A program made the translations under genes and the position numbers. The notes below the pieces were generated by a model, which saw only the letters and a program-made list of their open reading frames with translations, did no database searches and was not told where the DNA came from. A DNA stretch of 64,000 nt from Hesseltinella vesiculosa (Eukaryota > Mucoromycota > Mucoromycetes > Mucorales > Cunninghamellaceae): positions 1,319,001-1,383,000 of the forward strand of contig MCGT01000001.1 of NCBI GenBank assembly GCA_002104935.1. The letters run 5' to 3'. This document shows positions 1-10,310 of this stretch, piece by piece. Each line of letters begins with the position of its first letter. The first letter of the stretch is position 1.

Positions 1-1355
1 TCGTTTGATGACAGGCTGGGTATCTTGCTGTTGGGCTGGTGCGTCAGAAGAAGGCTGGGTGAGGGAGAGACGTGCAGGGGGTAGGGTGGTGGGTGGCACA
101 ACGGTGAGCGGCGGGGTGAGCTCTGGGACGTGGTGATCCGTGGACGGAGGTGCTGAGTCATGGTGATCCTTCCAACCGGCAGCAGAGGTAGGGGTGGAGG
201 TGGATGCTTTCAGTGACACCGATTTTTCAGCTTTCTCGGGGGTATCTAACGATAGGAAAAAGTGAATACAAAAAAAAAAAGGAGACAGAGTGACACGAAC
301 GATCCGGTTTCTGGGGCGTGGGGGTGACATTAGGCTATGAAAAGAGGCGTCAGCATCCACCGTCGCTTGTTGAGGGTTGTTCTTACGGCATAGATTGTAT
401 GGCGCTGCGGGGTAGGTTGGGCTTCCTTTTCCTTGCTGACGCGAGACCAGCGCCGCCACTTGGATGGGTCGACATGGGTTCTTTCAGGGACGTCGAGGGT
501 GGCGGGGGCTTTGGGTATTTTGGACCAAACCGTCTGATCCATTTGCTGGACGCCTTGATAAAACTCAATGGCATGGATGACAGCCTAGACAGGAAAGGAT
601 GGGTATGGTTGGCTGGCGGAGGAGGAATTACCTGAGGATTGAGTTCTTGCTCCTTTTTGGTGATACCGCTGTGACAGAGGAGGACTTGCCATTCATTGGG
701 CAGACCGGTGAATTCGCCAGTGTGAGCATCAAAGCCAACGTGGGTGACATGGCGGGTGTTGTAAGGCAAGGAGATTTCAGACGCGGCTTTGTTGTTATGT
801 TGACTGGACAGGAAGTCTAAACAGTGGGGATGAGCGTCCTTCTCCTTTCGGATCTCCCTAGCTCGTTTTATTCCCCAGAAGTCTCCTTTTACCAGACATG
901 CCAACGACAAACTTATCCAAGACCCCTTTGAATGACGAACGGTCTTTGACCGGATAGACATGGACTTCCCCACGGCACAAGGCATTGGCAGCGACAGATG
1001 CAGTAGAGTAGGTAGACGAACGGTCACCAGGAGCTTTGACGAGGGTGGAGGCGAGAGAATGGACGGTGACGGGCGGGTGATTCGATAAATGAGGTGGTCG
1101 TTCGGGGGATGACATGGGGTTGTTGTTTGTGTTGTAGAGTTTGGTGACGGGAGGTTTGGGACCCAAGGAAAAGTGACGAGATAAAGTAGGGCTGGATTTA
1201 CATGGTTTGATGTGCGCTTGCGGTTGATAGTTTTGCTGCTGTTGAAAGATGTTCACAAAGGAACGACGCGAAAGGCTATGGCGGACATCGCCTGGATGAT
1301 GAGCTTGTTAGCTTGGTCAACCATTAAGAAGCTACTTACGTTTCTCTTGTGACAT
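1..1355 (-). CDS. p21-activated (PAK/Ste20-type) protein kinase, 5' part only
   Basis: The N-terminal part of a PAK kinase; the gene runs off the left edge, so the catalytic domain is not visible. Exons inferred by phase: 1355-1340 (MSQEK), 1291-893, 816-632, 584-387, 334-301 and 245-1. Joining exons 2 and 3 gives KFVVGMS-DFLSSQ followed by a textbook CRIB/p21-binding domain: ISLPYNTRHVTHVGFD, then TGEFTGLPNEWQ and SGITKKEQ, at about residues 150-200. This domain binds GTP-loaded Cdc42/Rac and relieves autoinhibition in the family. No pleckstrin-homology domain precedes the CRIB, which favours a Ste20-type over a Cla4-type PAK. After the CRIB comes a Pro/Ser/Thr-rich linker. The ATG at 1355 was chosen because the frame of the long exon meets a stop upstream, while a 16-nt exon ending at a GTAAGT donor restores it. 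The 34-nt exon 334-301 is the least certain; it is supported only by phase. Confidence 0.88.
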
Positions 1356-2260
1356 TGTGATGAGAAGAAGACAATCACAAGGAAAAGCAAACCAAGCATA
1401 ATAAAAGGAAACAAGGAGCAACCGCAGGCCAGAGAAAAAAGGAGAAAAAAAAAGGACTGGCCTATCGAATTTGGCACGCCCTGAAAAAAAAAAAAAAAAG
1501 CATGAACGCTGGGGTTGAAAACATCTGTCAAAACAGCCAGCTTTTTTGTTTGACCGAAATTTTTTTTTTTTTGTTTTTTTTTCTCCTTGACGTTGGCGCA
1601 AAAATGAAAGAGCATTGTGGCTCCGTTTGTGTCACCATCCGATTTTGATCGCTGGGCTAATTAACGGCAAGATCGGGGGCAGCGCCCATGAATTGGTGGT
1701 TGAAGAGAGGCTGAAAAAACATGGCAAGAAAGAAACAGAGTTAAAAACGGCGTGCAACAGGATAAACCGATGGAGAGGTAGTTCGAAAGTCATCCAGAAT
1801 CGTTTTGTAGATCGTTGGAGCCAGGCAAGGAAGACAAGGTTGGCTTTTAAGGTTTGTTTGAACAGCATGGTGTTGGCATCCACACGGGCAAACATGGCAA
1901 ATGGAAAAGTGCAAGAGTGGATGAAACATGAACTGGCGCTGTGATTGGTCAAGTGGCAGCACCCGATTCCAGACTCCATCGGATTCAACGTCGAAGGAAG
2001 CCTAGCACAGCCAATCAAATGGGACGCATGGCCTGTTCCAACTCCGCCAAGCTATGAAAAAGAAGGGGAAGATGAAAACGAGACAGAAAAAAAAAAAAGT
2101 CTTTTTTCCTTTCTTTACCTTTTTGTGTTTTTGTTTTTACAGCTGGCCTGTAGAAGGTGTCATTCTTGTTTATACGTTTTAACCATACATATACAAACAT
2201 TATATCCTTTTCTTTCTTTTTTTCACTCCTCTTTTCTATTTCGATACCTCATCTGCCATT
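1356..2260. promoter_or_regulatory. Divergent intergenic region between the PAK gene and the coiled-coil gene
   Basis: No convincing coding sequence. It holds long A and T tracts (around 1483-1499 and 1560-1582). CCAAT-box cores lie near 1941 (as ATTGG) and near 2010 (as CCAAT), close enough to the 2261 start to be promoter elements. Their regulatory role is inferred. Confidence 0.4.
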
Positions 2261-2805
2261 ATGAAGACCATGATGACTCAATTGGAAGACTTGGACTTGC
2301 ATGGTAATCCACCCCCCTTTTTTCCTCGCAAAAAGACTGACTCATTGTTATTTTAGCAGGTGGCTCGACAAATACGACTCGTTTGGAAATTGACAATGCC
2401 TATCTGAGTCAGCAAAACCAACATTTGGAACGAGAATTGTCGTTTGCTCGTTATACGATTAATGCGTTCAAGTCCATTGCTCAACAAAAAGAAGCTTCTT
2501 TGCAAGAAACCCAAATGGAATTGGAACGAGCCTATGCCCGTATCAAGATGCTGGGCGTATCTGTGATGCGACAGCAAGAGTTGTTAATGCAACAACAACG
2601 TCAGCTCCAACAGCTGGACGATAAGCCTACCCTTATCATGGACTTGGATTCCTCGGATGACCAACACGAACTCTCGGACGAAGAAGACCAGGTCGACCAA
2701 GTCCCTAGCCGTCGTCCTTCCAACATCATGTCCAAGCTTACTCTTCGTCAACCTCCTACCATGGTTTTTGAACAACCTACCGCGGCTGGTCCTGCCTCTT
2801 TCTGA
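2261..2805 (+). CDS. Small coiled-coil protein of unknown function
   Basis: Two exons, 2261-2303 and 2357-2805 (163 residues), with a GTAATC donor and a TTTTAG acceptor; the split Ala codon restores the frame. The N-terminal half is a predicted coiled coil of about 75 residues (roughly 20-100) rich in Gln/Glu/Leu, with heptad-like leucines. A Gln run (LLMQQQRQLQQL) follows, then an acidic stretch (SSDDQHELSDEEDQVDQ) and a Pro-rich tail. No catalytic motif or membrane segment is visible. The acidic patch after a coiled coil could suit a dimeric scaffold, but that is a guess. I do not recognise the family. Confidence 0.75.
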
Positions 2806-2931
2806 TAAAATTGCATTTTGTTTGTATATACACCCCTCTGCCCCACTTGTTTTTTTACTCCTTTTTTTTTTTTTTTTTTTTTTACTCCCTTTTTCTTCCT
2901 GACTCACACTCTCACACTCACTCACATCCAC

Positions 2932-2962
<31 letters not shown>

Positions 2963-3281
2963 CTCTTTTTTTTTTTTTTACATTCTTCCAAGGTGTGACG
3001 GAAGTTTTTTGTTCTTTATTGTACTTGATAAAATCGAAAGGATGTCTTGTCTTTATAGATTAAAGACAAGCATGATGAAAAAAATAAAATGCATGTGTTG
3101 AGTTGATCCAAAAACGACAATGTGATCAAAGCCTTTCTTGGAAAATGGTTCGGTTCAGGTGACACATGGACTCGAGGAAAGCGTCATTTGCCGGACACTC
3201 AAAAAAAAAAGGGGGAGAGGGTCATTTCATTTTTCTTTTTCCTTTCTGTTTATTTTTTTAAAAAGATCTATACCTGTTTGA
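2806..3281. other. Intergenic region with homopolymer tracts
   Basis: 3' flank of the coiled-coil gene and 5' flank of the CLIP-170 gene. It contains T runs around 2862-2883, an A run of nearly 30 bases around 2932-2960, and another T run just after it. Short open frames here merely read through these tracts. I see no gene. Confidence 0.5.
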
Positions 3282-5811
3282 ATGGCCACCATTACTCGTC
3301 GATCACCTTCGAATCCTTTAACCAGAAAACAAAGCTTTGATGAACGGATACCACAGATACCTGTCACCATCGGTGCACGTGTTCATATACCAACTCTCAG
3401 CATCCAAGGCACCCTTCGCTTCGTTGGCGAAACGCAATTCAAACCTGGTATCTGGGCCGGTATTGAACTGGACGACGACATTGGTAAAAATAATGGTGCC
3501 GTCAAAGGGTAAGTCTTCATGAACGAAAGCACGGCCCTGACCCATCTCTCCTTTTTTATTATTATTTGATAGCATTCGCTACTTTACATGTCCTGACCAA
3601 CGAGGTTTATTCATCTTGGTATCCAAAATCATCGCCATCAGTCCGCCACGTCCCACCCGTCCAAGCAAATCCACGCGCTCTGTTCCCCAACCCACCGCCA
3701 TGAAACGCACTGTGCCAGCTCGTGCCCCATCCAACAAATCTTCATTACCCAACCGACCACCATCCAATGTGCCTGTCATGCCCAAAGCCCGATCTTCGGC
3801 CTCTCCGGCCCTCCCCCTGATGCCTGCCTTGCGCCGCCCCTCTCACCACCAGAAACGAGCCTCGGCCTCTCCGGCCCTTCGCCAGAACCCTAGCCCCACC
3901 ACCGCCACCTCCCAAGCCAAGCGAAGCTCCGTCTCCTCTCCGTCCAAACGGGCCTCCGTCGTCCGCATCGCTGGCGCCACCACCATCGTTCCCACCGCCG
4001 ACCCCAAACCTTGCAGCCCCCAACCTGCCACCCCCCCCTCGGCCCCCACCCACACCCCTACCCCTGCTGGCCCTCTTGCCTCCACTTCCCACACCGAAAG
4101 CTTCACCTCCTCCTCCTCCTCTTCTTCTTCCTCCGCCAACTCTGCCTACACCCCGCCCGCCAGCAGCCAGAGCCACCAACACAAGGAGGAACTCCACCAA
4201 CTGTACGAGCTGCTCCAGAAAATCCAGCGTGAAAAAGACTCGCTCACCGAGCAAATGGACAACAAGGACGTCGCCTTTGAACGCCTCGTCTCCGCCAAGG
4301 AAAGCTACGCCCTCCAGGTCGAAGAAAAATCGCACCAGATCTCTCTGCTGCAACTCCAGCTTGACAAGAAGCAAGCCGAGCTCGATGCCATGCATGGCGA
4401 GCTCCAGGGCCACGCCGAACAAGCTGCCCAGCGCGCCGACCACCACGCCGCCGCCGAACAGTCCACCAAACGCATCCAAAAACTCGAATCCCTCGTCGCC
4501 TCACTCCAAGACCAGCTTGCCAAAATGGCCCGCGAACGCGACCAGCGCGCCAGCGAACACGCCAGCCAGCTCGAGCTCGTCCGCCGCGAACTCTCCCGCG
4601 AAAAAGACAATGCCGCCTCCCTGGAGAAAGAATGCGACTCGCTCCAGTCGTCTGGCATCGACACCCTGCGCGCCTACGAAGCCTCGCTTGACCAGCTCAA
4701 GCGCGACCACTCGGCTGCCCTGGACGAAAAGGACCGCCGCCTCCTGCAAACCCAGGCCACCCTCGATCAGCTCAAGCGCCAACTGCACAGCTTTGACGAG
4801 CTCGATTTCGACGACGCCCTCCTCGCCAACGACAGCAGTCTAACCGCGTCCCCAAAACATCCCCAGCACCATCGCCTGGAAGAACAGCTCGATGCCACCA
4901 TGACCCAGCTCGAAACCGAACGAGCCACCATGCGCCAGCTCATGCTCGAGCTCGAAGCCCTGCGCGAAGACAAGAAACAGCATCACCGCCACACCCTGTC
5001 TGTCGAATCCCAATACCAGGCCCTGCAGCAGGAACTCGCCAAGGAACTGGCCGACAAGCGCCGCCTCATGGAAGAAACCGATGCTGCCGGCCAAGCCCAA
5101 ACCCGCCTCCAGGATGAGCTCGACCAACTGAAAATCTCGTTTGCCTCCATGGAAAAGGAATGGCAAGAAGCCGTCGCCAAACTCTCCTCAGCCTCCACCC
5201 CCACCTCCACCTCACCCCTCTCCGTCTCCTCACCCTCCTCCAATCTGCACCAACAACAGCTCACCCTTGCCGAGCAGCAGTGCAAGCAGTGGAAGGACCA
5301 ATACCACCAAATGGAGCAAGAATGCATGCGCCTGATGGACGAAATGCTCGCCATGGGCGACGACCCCTCTTCTGCCGCCACCACCAAGGCCTTGCAAGAC
5401 CAGCTGAGAAAACAAAAACAAGAACATGACCTGGCCATGCGTGCCAAGCAAGCCGACATTCAGAAACTGTCCAAGGAACTCGCCGATCTCGAAAGCCTAG
5501 TCGAAGGCAACGTCTTTGGCCAAGGAGATCTTGAATCTGCCCTCGAACAAGAAAAACAAAAAGTCAAGCGCCTCGAACGTCAACTCGCCATGACCTCCTT
5601 GCAACCCCATTGCGAACTCTGTGATCAGGATGGCCACGACATGCTCTGCTGTCCGTCCTACAAGTCCACTTCTACCAAATCTGTAAGTGCCCATCTCATC
5701 GCTGTCCTCTATCTGTTTCTCATCGTTCTTCCTTCTTAGCTCTATTGTGATTATTGCGAAACCTCCAATCACTCCACCATCCAATGCCCCAACCAAGAAG
5801 AAACGTTTTGA
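3282..5811 (+). CDS. CLIP-170-like microtubule plus-end protein A (CAP-Gly, coiled coil, two zinc knuckles)
   Basis: Three exons: 3282-3508, 3573-5682 and 5740-5811 (802 residues). A CAP-Gly domain spans about residues 28-95 ([20 protein letters not shown], then [12 protein letters not shown]). Its usual GKNDG motif reads GKNNG. A Ser/Pro/Ala-rich basic stretch follows (about 100-200), as in microtubule-binding linkers. A coiled coil of over 400 residues comes next. The C-terminus carries two CCHC-like knuckles ([14 protein letters not shown] and [15 protein letters not shown]) and ends EETF. The family (CLIP-170, Bik1, Tip1) tracks growing microtubule ends; the ETF-type tail matches the CAP-Gly-binding end of animal CLIP-170. 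Codons are strongly C-biased in the coiled coil. A paralogue with the same layout and intron positions lies at 60283-63049. It is convergent with SEC12, 179 bp downstream. Confidence 0.93.
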
Positions 5812-5990
5812 TCCTATTCTTTTTTTTCTTCCACCTCTCATCCTTTTCTCTTCTCCAACTTCCTCCCTGTACAGAATCCCCCCTTCTCTCTCTCTTTTTT
5901 TTTTTTTTTTTTTACCCCTTCTATCACCCCAGTGCCTTCTCCAAAATAATAAAAGAACACAATTGGATGTTTTTCAAAACAAGTATATCG

Positions 5991-7534
5991 TTATAAGTTG
6001 TAGTAGGAGGCTTCGGTCATTTGTATGTAAATATGGAGTAGGAGTGTCACGAGAAGGACGTCTAGGAATGTATACAAAGGCGTCCACCAACCTGATCCCA
6101 ACTTCAGATCAGGCACCAGCAACACACGAACACTGCTGTCGGCCCCAGCACTGGCCAAGTACTTTGTTGACCGATCAAACGACATGCTGATCACCGGGAA
6201 CAATCCTGCCGACGACGTCACTTGCAACACAGGCTACGATGAGCAAAACGTCAGTCACATCCCCTTCTTCTTTCCACACTTTACCCTCATGGTGGTCGTG
6301 TCCACAATGCCAATGGTTAAATCTGTCGAAGCATAAGCTAGCAAGTCGCCCTTGGCACTGAAATAAAAAATGAAAAAAGTCAGTGCCCACCGTCCCCAGC
6401 TCTTTCCAAACTTACCTGAGACAAAAGGTCGTGATGGCTTTGCGACTGACGCGTGCGGTGCTAGCTTTGCCCAGTGGATAGGGCTTCTTTTTCTTGAGGG
6501 TCCATACGCACAGAAAGCCGCCAGGCGCGCCACGGGCCGTTGGATTGACCACCGCATAGAATTTGTCCTTGGCAAAGCGGCAAGAGCGGTATTCACATTG
6601 GGTATAACGATTCAGTCGAGGGCTCTCAATCACCTGGTTGACCGTGCCATCCTGGATGGACAATACAATCAGGGCTTTGGATGTCGTGATCACCACATGG
6701 CCTTCCATCGGATCCACATCTGCATCTTGCACATGTTGAAAACGCAACGGCGGAAACACCACCTTCATCTCCGGCATCATCCACACGCTGATACTGCCAT
6801 CCGACGTTCCTGTCAGTAGATACTTGCCCGTGTGACTGAAGCGCGTGATTTTCTAAAAATGCAACACAAAAGAAGTTAGAAAAAACGTGTGCGTCTCTGG
6901 TTTCTGCTTCTTTGCCTGGTATTCCTCAGGATTTCTATTCGTGCTCGTACAGGTCGCTTGCACCGCTTCAAATCGACTAGCCATGGACAGAAGAGTGAGT
7001 GCCTGGGTTTTGGTCCGTCTCTTCCTCTTCCACGCCTACCGCAGCTCCATTACCCTTGTCCCAAGTCAAAAAGTCGACATTGCTGATTATCGCCTTTGAG
7101 TATCATGTCTGTTGATCCATTAATCCCTGCCGCCACCAATGGTAACTAGCGCATCGTGCACAGCAATAAAGCAAACCAGATGAGTCTTAAAAACGTCGCC
7201 CTTTTTATAACACCAGTCTTCCTGTTTGATTATATTACCTGAGGATGCGCCGCAACGGACATGACACAGTCGTCTTCAAGCGATAGGTCCACTGTCATGA
7301 TTTCTTTTAGTTTACGTTTCTTTGGATCGATCTGTAGTTGCACCTAGATGACATAACAATAAATAAAAGAGTGAGTATAAAGGGCGTGTTCGCTTTTCTT
7401 CTTACCATCTTATTCTTCAGGACAGGGCAATTGGCTCCCCCTCCCCCTCCAACAACAAGCAAATCATCCGGCCCAAACTCTACACCATACACAGGGAAAT
7501 CCAGCCTTTTTTTAATGGTCGTAGGCCGTTTCAT
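5991..7534 (-). CDS. SEC12: SEC12-like guanine nucleotide exchange factor for Sar1
   Basis: Seven exons inferred by phase: 7534-7406, 7343-7239, 7145-7054, 6976-6916, 6852-6416, 6357-6285 and 6233-5991 (379 residues). The N-terminus has the Sec12/PREB signature FPVYGVEFGPDD followed by a Gly run and KNKM. WD40-type beta-propeller blades follow (KITRFSHTGKYLLTGTSDGS, SMSFDRSTKYLASAGADSS). One hydrophobic segment near the C-terminus (about 348-368, FLDVLLVTLLLHIY) anchors the cytosolic propeller in the ER membrane, with only a short lumenal tail. The family loads Sar1 with GTP to start COPII vesicle budding. Intron 4 (6915-6853) phases only with a GC donor (CAG|GCAAAG); the nearby GT would break the frame. 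The short tail resembles PREB/plant Sec12 rather than yeast Sec12 with its long lumenal domain. Confidence 0.92.
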
Positions 7535-8140
7535 CTGAACTGGTGAATTAAAAATTAAAAAAAAAAAAAAAAGGAGAAAAAAAGCGAAAAGAGAAAAAGA
7601 GTGGCCGCCAGCGCTTTTTTCGTCGAGCTCGTTCATTTTATTGGCCGCAACTCCAGACTGCCCTTTTTTTTTCAGCAAAGAACAAGGCTCAAGTCACACC
7701 AAAGTAGAAAAGAGATATGGGTCTGGTGAGGGGTCTCCCAGCCAATCTCCTGCAATACTCCACTAAATTCATCAACGGTCTTTATATCAAGTGCGTGAAG
7801 AAATCCTTTCGAAAGCGTGCTTTCCAGGCAACTCTCTCTTCCCTCCGTTCCTTGGTCGTTTCTGATCATTCTGTACTGATATCCCTGTCACCCGCTCTCT
7901 TTCCAATTTTTTTTAGAACAGGAGTGTAGCGAGTTCCTCGCAGCTGTATCATAGAAAAAAACTCCGATCCGTATTAAAACCATTTCTTATTTTTTCTTCT
8001 AGCTTCTTTTTCTTTTCCATAATTCGATGTCGAATTTAAAATAAACATGGAAGGGTTCTAGTTGGCTTGTTGCGCCTATTTGACGTCATTCTACAAGATA
8101 TGCGCTTTACTATGAAGAACGCTGCTAGAAAAAAATAGGT
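7535..8140. other. Intergenic region upstream of SEC12
   Basis: 5' flank of SEC12 and flank of the decayed gene that follows. It contains an A run at about 7555-7572 and scattered T runs. No coding sequence that I can support. Confidence 0.4.
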
Positions 8141-8430
8141 CACTACACCTACCGCTTCTCTTCTTGACGCTGGTCATAGCAGAGTGGATGTCACGCCTGG
8201 AGCTGAGAATGAAACTGCTCTTCTGACACGACCGCCTCTTGCTACCTCACTATCTGATACTGTAGATATCCAAAATCCTGAAGACACTGCCTTTATCTCA
8301 CTTGAGCTGTAACTACTCCTTTCGTGGACAACACTGCCTTAATTGTGCAATCTTTGTCACATAAAAAGGTAAGAAAGAAATCAGATGACAACAGATTTGA
8401 TAAATCCACTCGGCACCCTTCATTATTTAT

Positions 8431-8456
8431 CTCTCTCTCTCTCTCTCTCTCTCTCT
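8431..8456. repeat. (CT)13 dinucleotide microsatellite
   Basis: Thirteen perfect CT units, read directly from the sequence, between two coding-like blocks of the decayed gene. Confidence 0.95.
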
Positions 8457-9339
8457 AAAACTGACAAGCTCCTTGACACTGACATGATGGAACTGTATCA
8501 GCAACACCTTACTGAAGAAGCTTGGAATGAGATCGTGGCCGCAGCTGCAGAATCAGACCTCTCCGGTGGCCATACTGACAATTCCCGCGAGTTATTTGAC
8601 TCAGTCATCGATGCTAACGACTCCGTTACTGCCATGGCCAAGCTCATTGATGCCCATTGTTATACGTTGTCTTCAATCGGCGGGTGCTGATCTCAACAGT
8701 ACGTTATGCTCTGCATGATAGAACAAGTGTACGTTGCCCTATCATATGAAATAAGAAAAGTGGTCATCATAGTGACCCCCCTTTTTTTTTTTTTTTGAAG
8801 AACAGTCAACTTAGACAGATGGTTGCACCCCCGCTGCTCTTCGGAATTGACCTTCTTTCGCAAGTTTGTGCCGATCCTGGAATTTTTATTTGTCTCGACA
8901 GTTATTACTTTGTCTGAGTAAAGTGGCTACCGCAACAATGGAGAAACACTCTCTTACTGAACTTTTTTTTGTCACAAGCGGTGAACATGCATCCCTTGCT
9001 ACAAAAGACATCATTGAACTAAACATGGCCCTGTTTTCAACGAACGACTCGCCCGTCACCTATGGACGCAAAATCGATCTTATCATTGTGCTGGATGGCA
9101 AAGAGCCTGTGGAACTGTCGACCAACGAATGGAAAGGGGACGGTGTGCAAAGCGATATGACAACCAAGCAGCAAGTGAAGAACCTGCTGTGCAATGCTGC
9201 CACCCTGGAACGCCTATCCTTCTGCTCTTCTTCTAACCTAACCTCTTCTAACCTTACCAAGGTCTTGGCCATTGTCACAGTTGCCCTTTTGCTGGAAACC
9301 ACCATTGCCATGTTGTATTCAAGGTCCGCCCTTTCCTTT

Positions 9340-9548
9340 TTATTTTTTAAAACTCACCTCTCTTATTCTCTTTTTTTATTCTATTGTTCTTCACGTTTTT
9401 TTTTTTCCCAAGTAGATAAGGAAGACACGAAAAGGATTCGGTAGGCCTTTTCATTATTTTAACCATATTTTTATATTATTATAACAATTGATTATCCCAA
9501 ATATAAGGTGTTTAGTATTGATATACAAGAAGGAAGCCAGAACACCAT
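9340..9548 (+). mobile_element. Internal fragment of a MULE transposase gene
   Basis: This stretch matches about 50635-50856 inside the intact MULE. Shared features, in order, are the T-rich intron end, a 21-nt micro-exon (here AAGGAAGACACGAAAAGGAT, with one base fewer than the MULE copy), an AT-rich intron, and the next exon start ending in CAGAACACC. The fragment has no terminal repeats, so it is a stranded internal piece. It lies between two blocks of the decayed lineage-specific gene. Confidence 0.7.
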
Positions 9549-9898
9549 GGATTTCGTCGGTAGGAATGGCAACGAAAGTAATATGCGATCCTCATTTTTT
9601 ATTGCATAGGCAACTACGGATGTTTGTTCCAACTGAAGAAAGTTGAAGGATACTTTGTCGCTTCCCTTATCGCTCCATTGGTCATGGCTGCTGACTTTTT
9701 AAGCATGAGCAGTTTCAAAGAAACCCTGGACGCCATGTTCAAGTTCAAGGTAAATGACCACAGTTAGGAGGAGAGTCAATAAGCTAACCATTTTTTCTGT
9801 TCATCCAGGCCTTTGTCTCAAGCAAAGGAGCTGAAGTCTGCCTTGGCTACCCACCAACTGGAAAAGTCGTTTCCAAGCTTACCCAGACCTTCCCATGA

Positions 9899-10310
9899 CA
9901 GCTATGACAAGCAAATGAATTTTATTTTCTTGACCCGCCCTTGATCATCCTACTGTCATGCTTACAATATTCCTACTCAACCTGTCCGTTGACATTCGCT
10001 TCACTCCCCCTCTCTCCCATTGCATTCTTTCTCATTCTCATTCCTTAATTCAATACCCAATTCTCCCCCCCCCCGAAAGCCATTTCGCTCTGCATCATCT
10101 TTCCCCTTGGCAGGTGGACGAAATAAAACTCGCCAAAGTTGATCAAAATACGTGAAAATAGCACTGCAATGGCATGAGTAATGAATTCCATTTAGTGGTA
10201 TATTCGTCTATACTTTATTTATTTGTCAAACATTCTACGCAGCTGAAATCATTCGCCAACATGCAATGAATGTCGAGGATCACGGGACTTGGATTTTTCA
10301 GGAGGGAGGA
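9899..10310. other. Intergenic region with no supported gene
   Basis: T/C-rich sequence between the decayed gene and the 3' end of the NT5DC gene. A C run lies at about 10065-10075. No coding region, RNA gene or clear repeat seen. Confidence 0.4.

Larger units (their letters stand above)
8141..9898 (+). pseudogene. Decayed copy of a lineage-specific gene family
   Basis: Coding-like blocks in + orientation are broken by stops and shifts: a Thr/Pro-rich block (about 8150-8310), an acidic helical block (about 8463-8680, MMELYQQHLTEEAWNEIV), a block near 8840-8900, a longer block (about 8940-9310) with GRKIDLIIVLDGK then VELSTNEWK, and a C-terminal block (9610-9750 plus 9809-9898) with FVASLIAPLVMAADFL and a final stop. 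The Gly-Arg-Lys-Ile-Asp, Glu-Leu-Ser-Thr-Asn-Glu-Trp-Lys and C-terminal hydrophobic patterns recall a large uncharacterised family I associate with Mucorales; this is from memory, not a search. The decayed gene at 55444-56160 (-) has a matching C-terminal part (YKFEVFTLRLANDGLYLLEL). No function is known. A fragment of the MULE at 49490-53678 sits inside it (9340-9548). Confidence 0.55.

Noticed and set aside
3745..5459. Long minus-strand frames opposite the CLIP-170 coiled coil
   Set aside because: Shadows of a C-biased coding strand; low-complexity Gly/Ala/Arg or Ser/Arg products without start or domain.
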